A DNA stretch of 64,000 nt from Lysinibacter sp. HNR (lineage in GTDB: Bacteria; Actinomycetota; Actinomycetes; Actinomycetales; Microbacteriaceae). A program made the translations under genes and the position numbers. Of the stretch, positions 38,636 through 48,328 are shown piece by piece (within the stretch, counting starts at the first letter, position 1; every line of letters begins with the position of its first letter). The stretch covers positions 1,488,001-1,552,000 of the forward strand of contig NZ_CP121684.1 in assembly GCF_029760935.1 (NCBI RefSeq). The letters are read 5' to 3'. The notes below the pieces were generated by a model. The model did not search any database and was not told the DNA's origin. It worked only from the letters and a program-made list of their open reading frames with translations.

Positions 38636-39922
38636 GTGAAGTCTTGGTCAGTTCCGAGCGTCCCCGTCTTGCCGGGGACAGGAACGGTTCCTTCCATTTT
38701 TGATACGCGGAGTGGAAGGCTTGTAAAAGCCCAACCCGAGGGGAACACAGCGACCCTCTACGTGTGCGGCATTACCCCCTATGACGCAACCCATATCGGG
38801 CACGCGGCGACCTATCTGGTTTACGACCTGCTTCTACGTGTGTGGCAGGATGCCGGGCTGGATATCCTCTATGCGCAGAATGTGACGGATGTGGATGATC
38901 CTCTTCTTGAGCGCGCATCCGCAACCGGTGTTGACTGGCGTGATCTGGCTCAGGAGCAAACCGATCTTTTTCGGAGCGATATGCAGGTCCTCTCCATCAT
39001 CCCGCCACAACACTACGTTGCTGTGACAGACTCGATTGACCACATTGCCGCGGGAGTCGACCAACTACTCAAAGACGGCTTTGCCTATCGCGTTCCGGTG
39101 TCTGGCACCGAGGGAGATGTTTACTTCGATAACGAGGCCGCTGCACGCCTCACCGAGTGGTCTGTTGGTAGCACCACGCCATACGACCCGCAGACGCTTG
39201 AAGAACTCAACCGAGAGCGTGGCGGAGACCCCGATCGACCCGGCAAAAAATCTCCACTTGACCCCCTGTTGTGGCTTGCAGAGCGGGAGGGTGAGCCGTC
39301 GTGGGAGAGTCCCGTGGGGAGGGGACGCCCCGGATGGCACGTTGAATGTTCGGTGATTGCGGTTGAGGCGCTCGGCAGCGAGATCACCGTACAGGGTGGG
39401 GGAGTTGACCTCGTGTTCCCGCACCATGACTTTAGCGCAGGACACGCTTTGGCCTTGAATAACCGTTCCCTCGCAAAAATATTCAATCACGCCGCGCTGG
39501 TCTCCTATCGGGGTGAAAAAATGAGCAAGTCCAAGGGAAATCTGGAGTTTATTTCACGGTTAACCACCGAGGGAATTGAACCCGCGGCTATTAGGCTCAC
39601 GCTGCTGGCGCAGCACTACCGTACGCAGTGGGAATGGAAAGAAGAGCTACTCCACAGGGCGCAAAAACGACTTGCCCTGTGGCGTTCAGCGTTCACCCTG
39701 TCACCACAAAACACGGCAGCTTCCGCGTTACCCTCCTCCGGAGAGGGCAACCTCATAAAGGCTCACGACCTACTCTCCGATATGAGATCTGCTCTTTCGC
39801 AGGACCTGGACGCACCCACCGCACTCCAGGCCGTGGATACCGCAGCCGTGATGGGGGTGGATGATCCCGCCCTGGTTCTTGATGCGGTTGACTCCCTTCT
39901 TGGGATCAAACTTCACAGGTAG
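38636..39922 (+). CDS. mshC: Mycothiol ligase MshC
   Basis: Cysteine:1-D-myo-inosityl-2-amino-2-deoxy-alpha-D-glucopyranoside ligase, the third step of mycothiol synthesis, a homologue of cysteinyl-tRNA synthetase. VCGITPYDATHIGHA carries a zinc-site Cys and HIGH-type motif near residue 43; RGEKMSKSKGN near 303 is the KMSKS loop; the anticodon-binding domain of true CysRS is not found. 428 residues, GTG start 8 bases after uppP. Implies the organism makes mycothiol. Confidence 0.95.
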   Translation: MKSWSVPSVPVLPGTGTVPSIFDTRSGRLVKAQPEGNTATLYVCGITPYDATHIGHAATYLVYDLLLRVWQDAGLDILYAQNVTDVDDPLLERASATGVDWRDLAQEQTDLFRSDMQVLSIIPPQHYVAVTDSIDHIAAGVDQLLKDGFAYRVPVSGTEGDVYFDNEAAARLTEWSVGSTTPYDPQTLEELNRERGGDPDRPGKKSPLDPLLWLAEREGEPSWESPVGRGRPGWHVECSVIAVEALGSEITVQGGGVDLVFPHHDFSAGHALALNNRSLAKIFNHAALVSYRGEKMSKSKGNLEFISRLTTEGIEPAAIRLTLLAQHYRTQWEWKEELLHRAQKRLALWRSAFTLSPQNTAASALPSSGEGNLIKAHDLLSDMRSALSQDLDAPTALQAVDTAAVMGVDDPALVLDAVDSLLGIKLHR

Positions 39923-39942
39923 CAACGGTAGACTCGAAACCC

Positions 39943-40647
39943 GTGAGCATACTGACACCTGCCGCTGTCCTGTGGGATATGGACGGCACCATTATCGACA
40001 CCGAACCTCTCTGGAATATTGCAGAAGATCAATTGGCGAGCGAATATAACGTCATCATAACCGATGGCGATCGTCAGCAGATGACGGGTATGGGGCTGTG
40101 GGATGCCGCAGAGATCATGCGGACTCGTGGCATTTTGCTCAGCGAGGACCAGATCGTCGCCACGCTGACGCAGCGTGTGGCGTCGCTTCTCACCCTCGAG
40201 AATATGCCCTGGCGTCCCGGCGCTATCGAGTTGCTCGCTCAGCTACACGACGCAAAGATTCCGGTTGCTCTGGTCACTATGTCAACCCGGGCGTTGACCG
40301 ATCTTATCCTCGAACACCTTCCGGTGACCCCTTTTACTGTGACGGTCTGTGGTGACGAGGTGCCCGCGGCCAAGCCTGCACCCGACTCATATCTTTACGC
40401 GGCTCAGCTCCTTGATGTGAATATCCACGAGTGCGTGGCGTTTGAAGACTCACTTAACGGGTTGCGCGCAGCCTGGAGTGCGGGGACGGTAACCATTGGG
40501 ATTCCCCACGTCATTGATCTCTCAACGGGCGACTTTCATGAACTATGGTCCACGCTCGAAGGAAAAACAACAGACCACATTGCTCGGAGCTTTTCCTCGG
40601 CCCGTGCTTCAACTCCTTTTGAGAGGGTGCAACGTGAGCAACGGTAA
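39943..40647 (+). CDS. HAD-family phosphatase/mutase
   Basis: Beta-phosphoglucomutase-like HAD hydrolase. Motif I LWDMDGTIIDTEP near residue 8, motif II Thr/Ser in VTMST, motif III Lys in PAAKPAPDSY, motif IV FEDSLNGL. 234 residues, GTG start. Substrate unknown. Overlaps the start of trmI by 14 bases. Confidence 0.88.
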   Translation: MSILTPAAVLWDMDGTIIDTEPLWNIAEDQLASEYNVIITDGDRQQMTGMGLWDAAEIMRTRGILLSEDQIVATLTQRVASLLTLENMPWRPGAIELLAQLHDAKIPVALVTMSTRALTDLILEHLPVTPFTVTVCGDEVPAAKPAPDSYLYAAQLLDVNIHECVAFEDSLNGLRAAWSAGTVTIGIPHVIDLSTGDFHELWSTLEGKTTDHIARSFSSARASTPFERVQREQR

Positions 40648-41674
40648 TACCGTCGACAACACACCACGGCCTTTTAGCGGCCCTTTTCAGCCCGATGACC
40701 ACGTACAGCTCACCGGCCCAAAGAATAAAATGCACACCATTACGCTCAGGATCGATGGTGAGTTTCACAGTCACCGTGGTGTCCTCCGGCACAACGATAT
40801 TCTCGGTCAGCCCGATGGTTCGGTTATCACCAATACGGCGGGGGAGCAGTATCTGGCGCTGCGTCCTCTCCTGAGCGACTTTGCGATGTCTATGCCGCGG
40901 GGTGCCGCCATTATCTACCCCAAAGACTCTGCCCAGATCATCACCCAGGCGGATATTTTTCCCGGAGCGACCGTTGTTGAGGCAGGGGTCGGTTCCGGCG
41001 CTCTGAGCCTGTGGCTCTTGCGGGCTATTGGACCCACCGGAAGGCTTGCGTCCTATGAGCGACGGGACGAGTTTGCCACCATCGCTCGCGGCAATGTTGA
41101 GGGTTTTCTCGGGTACACACCAGAGAATTGGTCTCTCACTGTTGGCGATCTTCAAGAATCGCTGCAAGAGCGCTTTGACGACCATACGGTGGATCGTGTG
41201 GTGCTCGACATGCTGGCTCCCTGGGAGTGCGTTGAGGAGGGTTCTCGCGTGCTGAAGCCCGGTGGGGTTATCCTCTGTTACGTCGCAACCGCCACCCAGC
41301 TCTCCCGCGTGGCAGAGGCAATCCGTTCCTCGGGGGAGTTCACTAATCCCGCCTCCTCAGAAACCATGGTGCGAGGATGGCACGTGGAAGGACTTGCGGT
41401 GAGACCCGATCACCGGATGATCGCTCACACTGGATTTTTAATCACCGCTCGCCGCCTTGCCCCGGGAACCGTGTTACCCGAGCTAAAACGCCGTCCTTCA
41501 AAACAGGACTATTCGGCCGAGGATGTGGAGGCATGGACCCCCGGAGCACTGGGCCTTCACGACAAGAGCGACAAGAGTCTTCGCAAAAAGATTAGGCAGG
41601 CAGAAAGCCGAGCCTCTCACTCTCGTTCACGACGCAGCGTAGATAATCACAAACCGGCTTCTGAAGTCGGATAG
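40634..41674 (+). CDS. trmI: tRNA (adenine-58-N1)-methyltransferase TrmI
   Basis: SAM-dependent methylase making m1A58 in the T-loop of tRNA. Rossmann motif VVEAGVGSGALSLWLLRA near residue 118, VLDMLAPWE near 195, and the GDLQES acidic residue that binds SAM. Start GTG 40634 is chosen because GAGAGGG lies 5-6 bases upstream, giving 346 residues; the frame is open back to 40496 inside the HAD gene. The C-terminal 60 residues are charged and low in order. Normally followed by mpa and dop in actinobacteria, which are absent here. Confidence 0.93.
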   Translation: MSNGNTVDNTPRPFSGPFQPDDHVQLTGPKNKMHTITLRIDGEFHSHRGVLRHNDILGQPDGSVITNTAGEQYLALRPLLSDFAMSMPRGAAIIYPKDSAQIITQADIFPGATVVEAGVGSGALSLWLLRAIGPTGRLASYERRDEFATIARGNVEGFLGYTPENWSLTVGDLQESLQERFDDHTVDRVVLDMLAPWECVEEGSRVLKPGGVILCYVATATQLSRVAEAIRSSGEFTNPASSETMVRGWHVEGLAVRPDHRMIAHTGFLITARRLAPGTVLPELKRRPSKQDYSAEDVEAWTPGALGLHDKSDKSLRKKIRQAESRASHSRSRRSVDNHKPASEVG

Positions 41675-41706
41675 ACTTTTGGCCGGGTAGTTTCCCAGAA
41701 TTTGAC

Positions 41707-42630
41707 ATGATGAATCGAGTTTTTGTGCGATCCGTAACCGTTCTTGCCGTAGCAGCCGTTGTTGCCTCCCTTACCGCATGCGCCGCTGGCGACCGCACCA
41801 CGGTTCCAGGGTGTACACCACCGTTTTCAGCAGGTTCTGTGTCAGAAAGTATTAGCGTGAGTGACGGTTTTGGCAAGAATCCGGACGTGCAATTCCCCAC
41901 GCCGATCAAGGGAACCGAGACCGAGCGTTCCGTAATATCGCTGGGTACGGGTCCCACCGCTCAGACCGGTGACGTGGTTCAGATCGACTATGCCCTGTAC
42001 AACGGACTAACGGGCGAAGAACTTGAGTCTACTTTTGGGGAAGGCCAAATCACCCCCATTGTCATCCCAGAGACAAACGATGATAATGCCTACGGAGCTT
42101 TCCGCTGCGCCCCCGCAGGAACTCGTCTTGTACTCACCATGCTCCCCGAGGGGCTTCTTGGTAAACAGCAGGGAGAGCAATTTGCCGAGGCTATCGGGAA
42201 AAACAGCCAGATCATCATGATTGCCGATGTGAAGGACGTCATTCCTGGCCGTTCCGAGGGAATTTCACAGCAGCTTCCCAATTCCTTCCCCACAGTAGTG
42301 GCCGCTCCCAACGGTCGCCCGGGACTCATTTTTCCCAGTGGTGACGCACCAGAAGAGCAGCAGACCGAGGTGAACATCAAGGGCAGCGGTAGGGTAGTGA
42401 CCGCTGAAGACACTGTTCTTGTGAAAGCCACCGTCGTGAATTGGGCCACACGCGCAGTTACCTACTCCACGTGGGAGACAAACGCCATCGAGCCAATTCC
42501 ACCGGCAGAAGGGGAGGATCCGATTCGTGACGCGATTAATGGTCAGACAGAGGGCAGCCAGATTGTTATGGTTGCCCCCAGCAGCGACACCAGCGTCTTT
42601 GTGATCGATATTCTTCGAGCCGTTCGCTAG
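41707..42630 (+). CDS. FKBP-like peptidyl-prolyl isomerase lipoprotein
   Basis: 307 residues. An N-terminal lipoprotein signal with lipobox LTAC (Cys about 23), then an FKBP-like half with GDVVQIDYALYNGLTGEEL and MLPEGLLG, and a second related half with VTAEDTVLVKATVVNW. Exported and membrane-anchored folding factor. The second half appears to lack some catalytic residues, so activity is not certain. Lies just before pafB. Confidence 0.8.
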   Translation: MMNRVFVRSVTVLAVAAVVASLTACAAGDRTTVPGCTPPFSAGSVSESISVSDGFGKNPDVQFPTPIKGTETERSVISLGTGPTAQTGDVVQIDYALYNGLTGEELESTFGEGQITPIVIPETNDDNAYGAFRCAPAGTRLVLTMLPEGLLGKQQGEQFAEAIGKNSQIIMIADVKDVIPGRSEGISQQLPNSFPTVVAAPNGRPGLIFPSGDAPEEQQTEVNIKGSGRVVTAEDTVLVKATVVNWATRAVTYSTWETNAIEPIPPAEGEDPIRDAINGQTEGSQIVMVAPSSDTSVFVIDILRAVR

Positions 42631-42647
42631 GAGTTAGAGTAGGCTAT

Positions 42648-43673
42648 ATGGCCCTCCCTCAATCTCGTAGCGTTCCCACGGAGAATAGGCTTTTTAGCGT
42701 GGTTTTGGCTCTTGTTGCAAGCCGCAACGGACTGACTAAGCAGCAGATTCTCTCGTCGGTTTATGGGTACGCTGAACGCTTTGTTCCGGGCGCTAATAAT
42801 GCGAGCCTGGAGCGTCAATTCGAGCGTGATAAAGACAGCATCCGTGAGCTTGGAATTCCTCTCGAAACAATCGATGCGCCAGAGGAACCCGGAAATAATC
42901 AGCTCACCCGCTACCAGATTCGTAAAGAGGGATACCAAGTACCGCCCGGACTCAGCTTTGACGCCCATGAGCGTGCGCTCTTAGCCCTGGCCTCAACCGT
43001 CTGGCGGGAGGGTTCTCTCTCGGCAGAGTCGCGCCGCTCCCTCATGAAGCTTTCATCACTCGGGGTAGACTCCGATGACTCCCTGCTGGGGTATTCGCCC
43101 CGAGTACACACGCGAGACGCATCCTTTGGCGCGCTCCTGCGAGCCGTTGAAACCCAACAGCAGGTCACCTTTGACTATGCTAGGCCGGGCGAAAAAGCTT
43201 ATGCCCGCACGGTTGTTCCGCTTGCACTGGTGAGCTTTAGCTCCCGGTGGCATCTTTTCTCGTTTGACATAAGGCTACACTCACCTCGAACCTTTCTCCT
43301 GTCTCGTATCGTTTCTACCGTCAGGGTGAGCAATCTACTCACCTCTTTCATCCCCGATAACACCGTGGACTACGCGACAGAGGCCCTCACACAATTACGC
43401 GAGTTGGCACGTAAAAACGTCGCACGGGTTCGAGTCCAGGTCAACACCGATGCCTCCGCCCGTCTCCAGGCGCGAGCGGTACCGGATACCGATGCCCAAG
43501 TCCCCGCACTGGACACAAACGGCTACCACACGATAATCATCGGTTCCGTCGATAACACCCTTCTAGCTGACGAACTTGCCGGTTACGGGCCAGATGTTAT
43601 CGTGGACTCTCCCTCACACCTGCGCGTCGCGGTTCGTGACCAGTTGCAGCGAGCGGTGGCCATCTATGGCTAA
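42648..43673 (+). CDS. pafB: WYL-domain regulator PafB
   Basis: PafB forms with PafC a heterodimeric transcription factor that controls the mycobacterial DNA-damage response. N-terminal HTH (about residues 18-75), then the WYL domain (about 150-215; HLFSFDIRLHSPRTFLLSRI) and a C-terminal extension. 341 residues, AGGAGTTAG upstream. Overlaps pafC by 8 bases, so the two subunits are co-produced. Confidence 0.92.
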   Translation: MALPQSRSVPTENRLFSVVLALVASRNGLTKQQILSSVYGYAERFVPGANNASLERQFERDKDSIRELGIPLETIDAPEEPGNNQLTRYQIRKEGYQVPPGLSFDAHERALLALASTVWREGSLSAESRRSLMKLSSLGVDSDDSLLGYSPRVHTRDASFGALLRAVETQQQVTFDYARPGEKAYARTVVPLALVSFSSRWHLFSFDIRLHSPRTFLLSRIVSTVRVSNLLTSFIPDNTVDYATEALTQLRELARKNVARVRVQVNTDASARLQARAVPDTDAQVPALDTNGYHTIIIGSVDNTLLADELAGYGPDVIVDSPSHLRVAVRDQLQRAVAIYG

Positions 43674-44661
43674 GGCATCTTCCTCTCTCCCTTTTTTAGC
43701 TCCGGATAAGCTGGCTTTTTTGCTCACGCTCGTGCCCTATTTGATTGACCGAGGAGTGGCAAGCGTAACAGAAATCGCTAAAGATTTTGGGGTTACACCC
43801 CAGTACGTTCGAGGGATCGCGCGTTTTTTAGGAACCGCGGGTATTCCCGGAGAAACTTCCACCTACCAGGATCCCGATCTTTTTGATATCGATTGGGATG
43901 CGCTTGAGCAGCACGATGAGGTGGTACTTCGTCAATACGTGGGCATCGACGATGTTCCACGCTTTTCCGGCACAGAAGCAGCTGCGCTCCTGGCCGGACT
44001 GCAGTATCTCAGCGCCCTTCCAAATGTGAGTTCTCACGGGAATATCGAGCTTCTGATGAGAAAGCTCCGCTCCGGCGCGGTTCATCAACGCAATACGGTT
44101 GCAATTGACTCTCCCGCTTCCGACACCTCCCTCTCGCTTGTACAGCAGGCCCTGGCTGGCCAGGTCCAAATGAATTTTGCCTATCGCACGGCATCGGGTG
44201 ACACCGTGCGGCGAACGGTTGATCCCCTTGAGCTGGTGTCCTCAGATGACAGATGGTATGTGCGAGGCTGGTGCCATTTGCGCGAAGCCGTGCGCCTTTT
44301 TCGCATCGACCGCATGTCAGGTCTTGAGATAACGTCTGTCCCCGTTGACCAACATCCATTGAGCGAGGATGGATACCACGCGTTCTTTGACCCCCGGGAG
44401 GATCACGAGGTGGTAACGCTGGCGGCCACGGACACCGGTCTCAGCCTGATCCAGGATTACCAGCCTGAGATTGTTGGACCGGAGGAGAAAGCGGGAGAGC
44501 GAACCGGTCGCACACTCGTTACCCTTCGAGTCACCGGCTACGCCGGTATCTGCCACCTCGCACTCACACACATTGATCAGGTTGAGGTCATCGCGCCGCC
44601 TCTCGCCCGTGAGAGCATTGCCCGGTGGGCTCGCGAGGCTCTCGGCAATTACTCTGACTAG
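43666..44661 (+). CDS. pafC: WYL-domain regulator PafC
   Basis: Partner of PafB. N-terminal winged helix (YLIDRGVASVTEIAKDFGVTPQYV near residues 23-47), WYL domain (about 160-235; DDRWYVRGWCHLREAVRLFRIDRM), and C-terminal extension. Start ATG 43666 overlaps the pafB stop; 331 residues. A longer upstream frame runs through pafB and is not used. Confidence 0.92.
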   Translation: MAKASSSLPFLAPDKLAFLLTLVPYLIDRGVASVTEIAKDFGVTPQYVRGIARFLGTAGIPGETSTYQDPDLFDIDWDALEQHDEVVLRQYVGIDDVPRFSGTEAAALLAGLQYLSALPNVSSHGNIELLMRKLRSGAVHQRNTVAIDSPASDTSLSLVQQALAGQVQMNFAYRTASGDTVRRTVDPLELVSSDDRWYVRGWCHLREAVRLFRIDRMSGLEITSVPVDQHPLSEDGYHAFFDPREDHEVVTLAATDTGLSLIQDYQPEIVGPEEKAGERTGRTLVTLRVTGYAGICHLALTHIDQVEVIAPPLARESIARWAREALGNYSD

Positions 44662-44683
44662 CGCAAAATCTATGGGGTAGAAT
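44654..44683 (+). promoter_or_regulatory. Probable tatA-tatC promoter
   Basis: CTGACT at 44654-44659 and TAGAAT at 44678-44683 with an 18-base spacer, straddling the pafC stop. Suggests tatA has its own promoter in addition to read-through. Confidence 0.45.
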
Positions 44684-44719
44684 GAGGCAGAGACCGACCA
44701 TCTGAGGAATGGAAAAAAC

Positions 44720-44980
44720 ATGCTTGGAAACGCTTTTTCAGGATGGCACGCCATCATCATTCTTGTTGTTATAGTGCTCCTTTTCGGGGCGTCAAAGCTT
44801 CCTGCGCTGGCCCGTAGTGTGGGGCAATCGATGAAGATTTTTCGTGGCGAGATGAAAGCCGATGCTGGTGCCCAATCAGCCCCTGACGGATCTGGTACCG
44901 AGAACAACACCACGCAGAATTCTCAGGCCACCACCAGTAGTGTGTCAACCGGTAATTCCACCACATCATCACAGCAATAG
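44720..44980 (+). CDS. tatA: Sec-independent translocase subunit TatA
   Basis: 86 residues. N-terminal membrane helix HAIIILVVIVLLFGASKLPAL with the FG-hinge of TatA, an amphipathic helix after it (ARSVGQSMKIFRGEMK), and a Ser/Thr/Asn-rich tail. Forms the pore component of the Tat pathway, which exports folded proteins. GAGGAATGGAAAAAAC before ATG. Confidence 0.95.
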   Translation: MLGNAFSGWHAIIILVVIVLLFGASKLPALARSVGQSMKIFRGEMKADAGAQSAPDGSGTENNTTQNSQATTSSVSTGNSTTSSQQ

Positions 44981-44993
44981 CGATAACTTATAA

Positions 44994-45800
44994 GTGGCAC
45001 GCACTCTAAAATCCCCTCCCACCTCTGATGCCCGAATGTCTTTAAGGGAGCATCTTCTTGAGCTCCGTAAAAGACTATTTCGTGCTGCGCTCGGTGTCGT
45101 TGCGGGAACCATTATTGGCTGGGTGCTGTCCGGCTTTGTTCTTAACGCGCTTCGTGGGCCGGTTCAACAGATCGCTCTCACCCAGGGACGACAGGCAGAG
45201 CTTAACTATACCGATATAACGGGCGCTTTTGACCTTAAACTACAGATAGCGTTCACCGTGGGCATTGTGCTGTCGAGTCCGGTGTGGCTCTATCAAATCT
45301 GGCGCTTTTTTGCCCCGGCACTTTCGGGTCAAGAAAAGAAGTACACCACAATCTTTCTGAGTGCGGCAATCCCGCTCTTTTTAGCCGGATGTTACGCGGG
45401 GTGGTTTGTCTTTCCCAACATTGTTAACCTCATGACCGGTTTTGCTCCGGCAGAAGATACGGCGTTTATCAACGCGCGCCAGTATTACGACTTTGCCTTG
45501 CGCCTGGTGGTGGTCGTGGGAATAGGTTTTATGGTCCCCGTGATTTTGGTGTTGTTGAACTTTGTCGGTGTTCTCTCTGCGCGGAGCATCCTTAAATCTT
45601 GGCGAATCGCTATACTCGTGATCACTCTTTTCACCGCCATTGCTACCCCCGCCGCCGACGTCATCAGCATGTTTATGCTTGCAATCCCCATGGTTTTTCT
45701 CTATTTTCTTGCGGCAGGCATCGCCTACCTGCGCGATAGGCGCTTTGTGAAAAAACAAGCCAAACTCTTAGACGAGCGGGAAGCGGAGTTGCCCGCGTGA
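44994..45800 (+). CDS. tatC: Sec-independent translocase subunit TatC
   Basis: Six-helix membrane receptor of the Tat pathway. MSLREHLLELRKRLFRAALG near residue 16 is the N-terminal signature; PVWLYQIWRFFAPALSGQEKKY is the conserved cytoplasmic/periplasmic loop. 268 residues, GTG start. Overlaps helY by 4 bases. A likely client in the window is the twin-arginine beta-lactamase; QcrA-type proteins are also Tat clients in some actinobacteria. Confidence 0.96.
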   Translation: MARTLKSPPTSDARMSLREHLLELRKRLFRAALGVVAGTIIGWVLSGFVLNALRGPVQQIALTQGRQAELNYTDITGAFDLKLQIAFTVGIVLSSPVWLYQIWRFFAPALSGQEKKYTTIFLSAAIPLFLAGCYAGWFVFPNIVNLMTGFAPAEDTAFINARQYYDFALRLVVVVGIGFMVPVILVLLNFVGVLSARSILKSWRIAILVITLFTAIATPAADVISMFMLAIPMVFLYFLAAGIAYLRDRRFVKKQAKLLDEREAELPA

Positions 45801-48328
45801 GCGATAGATACCCAGCTCAATATCCAGAAAAAAATAACGAAGCTACTCCCGCAGAACGCTATGCCTCCTACAAAAAAGGTGTGAAACATCCGCTCACTCA
45901 GGCGTTTCGTGAGCGTTCAGAATTTGGACTGGATCCCTTTCAAGTTGCCGCCTGCGAAAGCCTAGAGGAGGGCAATAGTGTTTTGGTAGCTGCTCCAACC
46001 GGGGCGGGCAAAACGGTTGTTGCGGAGTTTGCTATTTATTTAGCAATGTCGGGGGAAACCTCCAAGGTTTTTTACACGGCACCGATTAAGGCTCTGAGTA
46101 ATCAAAAGTACAATGAGCTTGTCGCTGAGTACGGAGCACACAGTGTGGGTCTCCTCACGGGTGACACCAACGTTAATTCCGAGGCCCGCATAGTTGTGAT
46201 GACCACGGAGGTGTTACGTAACATGCTCTATGCTGGCTCCAGTCTTCTCACGAACCTCTCCTGTGTTGTTATGGATGAGGTTCACTACCTGGCCGACCGC
46301 TTTAGGGGTGCGGTGTGGGAGGAAGTGATCATCCATCTTCCGGAGAGTGTCACCATGGTGTCGCTCAGCGCAACCGTGTCAAACGCTGAGGAATTCGGAG
46401 ACTGGCTTCAGACCGTGCGTGGAAACACCGACGTTATCGTGTCTGAGCATCGACCGGTTCCCCTTTATCATCACGTTGCAACACGTTTTGGCATCAGCGA
46501 TCTCTTTGACCCTGCCAGCGGTCCGGCGACAGGCGACCGTGCCCGGGTAAATCCCGAGCTGATGCGGTTGTCTACGGCTCAGGCGCGGCAGCGTTTCCCC
46601 GAAAACGGTCGAGGTGGTCGACGTGGTCGGCGGCAGCGTGGTTACGATCAAGGCCCACAGGAAAACCAGCGTCGCCAACTCGCAAGAACCTCGAATACTC
46701 CTCGTCGCAGTGAGATCGTTGCGGAGCTCCTGGAGGCCCAGCTCCTCCCCGCTATTTTCTTTATATTTAGCCGTAAAGGGTGCGATCAAGCGGTGCGGCA
46801 GGTACTCAGAGACGGCATTCGTCTCACAACGGTGCCCGAGCGTAACCACATCCGTGACCTCGTAGAAGAGAGAACACAAGACATCCCCGATACTGACCTA
46901 GCCGTTTTGGGCTATTGGGAATGGCTCAGCGGTCTGGAACGCGGCGTGGCAGCGCACCACGCCGGTATGCTTCCGGCTTTTAAAGAAATTGTTGAAGAGC
47001 TCTTTAAAAAACGCCTGGTCAAGCTTGTTTTTGCCACAGAAACACTAGCGCTCGGTATCAATATGCCGGCCCGGAGCGTTGTGCTTGAAAAACTTGAGAA
47101 GTTCAACGGGGAATCGCGTGTTCCCATCACACCGGGCGAATATACTCAGCTCACCGGTCGAGCGGGTCGCCGTGGAATTGATATCGATGGACACTCCGTT
47201 CTTGTATGGAGTGATCATTTTGACCCACAAGCAGCTGCCGCTCTGGCGTCACGTCGAAGCTATCCCATGAATTCTAGTTTTCGTCCAACCTATAACATGG
47301 CGGTCAATCTCATTGATAGCTACGGTCGGGAACGTGCCCGTAAGATTCTTGAAACCTCTTTTGCTCAGTTTCAAGCGGATCGGGCCGTTGTCTCGCTGGC
47401 ACACACGGTGCAGGGCTACGAGAGTTCCCTGAGGGGATACGAGAAATCAATGGCCTGTGAGCGCGGCGACTTCTGGGAGTACGCCGCGCTTCGCAGTGAG
47501 CTGGGGGAGTGGGAACGCAAAAAAGTGCGGGGGAGTTCGGCCCCCACAGCGACCCAAAACACCAGGGCCTCCGAAATTACACGATTAAAATCAGCACTCA
47601 AGCACCACCCCTGCCACTCCTGTCCAGATCGAGAGAAACACGCACGCTGGGCCGAGCGCTGGCACACACTGGACAAAAAACGCCGCGAGGTCTTGAAACA
47701 AATTGAATCCCGTACCGGGGCGGTTGCCGTGGTCTTTGACCGGGTCACAAACGTTCTGCTTGATCTCAAGTACCTCCGTCGTGAGAATGGTACCCTCCTC
47801 CTGGACGAGTGGGGGGGAACCCTAAAATATATTTATGGCGAACGGGATCTCCTCATAGCAGAGTGTCTCAGACAAAATCTCTGGGAGACTGTGGATGCGC
47901 CCTCCCTTGCCGCGCTTGCAACCTCGCTGGTCTATGAACCGAGGCGAGACGAGAGTCTCGGCGAAGAAAGCCTACCCCGCGGGCCTTTCCGAGAGGCGTT
48001 ACGGCGCACAAAAGATACATGGGCTTATCTGGACGATATTGAACGGGCACACAAGCTTACCGGAACCGAACCCCCCGCTCTTGGCCTGTGCAGTGCGATG
48101 TTTGCCTGGGCACAGGGTGAAAACCTGAGCTTTGTCCTACGCGAGGCTGATATGGCGGCGGGTGATTTCGTGCGGTGGGCAAAACAAACGGTAGACGTTC
48201 TCGATCAGATATCGCAGGTTGCTCCCGAGAGCGTCTCTCACGTTGCTCGTGATGCAATTTCTGCCGTGCACACCGGGATTGTTGCTTATTCGTCCGTCGC
48301 TGAGGAGCAGGATGACACTGTCGGCTAA
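45797..48328 (+). CDS. helY: Ski2-like DEAD/DEAH RNA helicase HelY
   Basis: Large helicase of the Ski2/Mtr4 type. Motif I APTGAGKTVVAEFA near residue 60, DEVHYLAD motif II near 155, SLSATVSN motif III near 190, QLTGRAGRRGID motif VI near 450, and a DSHCT-like C-terminal domain. An Arg/Gly-rich patch (GRGGRRGRRQRG, about 274-285) could bind RNA. 843 residues, GTG start overlapping tatC. Overlaps lnt by 17 bases. Confidence 0.92.
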   Translation: MSDRYPAQYPEKNNEATPAERYASYKKGVKHPLTQAFRERSEFGLDPFQVAACESLEEGNSVLVAAPTGAGKTVVAEFAIYLAMSGETSKVFYTAPIKALSNQKYNELVAEYGAHSVGLLTGDTNVNSEARIVVMTTEVLRNMLYAGSSLLTNLSCVVMDEVHYLADRFRGAVWEEVIIHLPESVTMVSLSATVSNAEEFGDWLQTVRGNTDVIVSEHRPVPLYHHVATRFGISDLFDPASGPATGDRARVNPELMRLSTAQARQRFPENGRGGRRGRRQRGYDQGPQENQRRQLARTSNTPRRSEIVAELLEAQLLPAIFFIFSRKGCDQAVRQVLRDGIRLTTVPERNHIRDLVEERTQDIPDTDLAVLGYWEWLSGLERGVAAHHAGMLPAFKEIVEELFKKRLVKLVFATETLALGINMPARSVVLEKLEKFNGESRVPITPGEYTQLTGRAGRRGIDIDGHSVLVWSDHFDPQAAAALASRRSYPMNSSFRPTYNMAVNLIDSYGRERARKILETSFAQFQADRAVVSLAHTVQGYESSLRGYEKSMACERGDFWEYAALRSELGEWERKKVRGSSAPTATQNTRASEITRLKSALKHHPCHSCPDREKHARWAERWHTLDKKRREVLKQIESRTGAVAVVFDRVTNVLLDLKYLRRENGTLLLDEWGGTLKYIYGERDLLIAECLRQNLWETVDAPSLAALATSLVYEPRRDESLGEESLPRGPFREALRRTKDTWAYLDDIERAHKLTGTEPPALGLCSAMFAWAQGENLSFVLREADMAAGDFVRWAKQTVDVLDQISQVAPESVSHVARDAISAVHTGIVAYSSVAEEQDDTVG

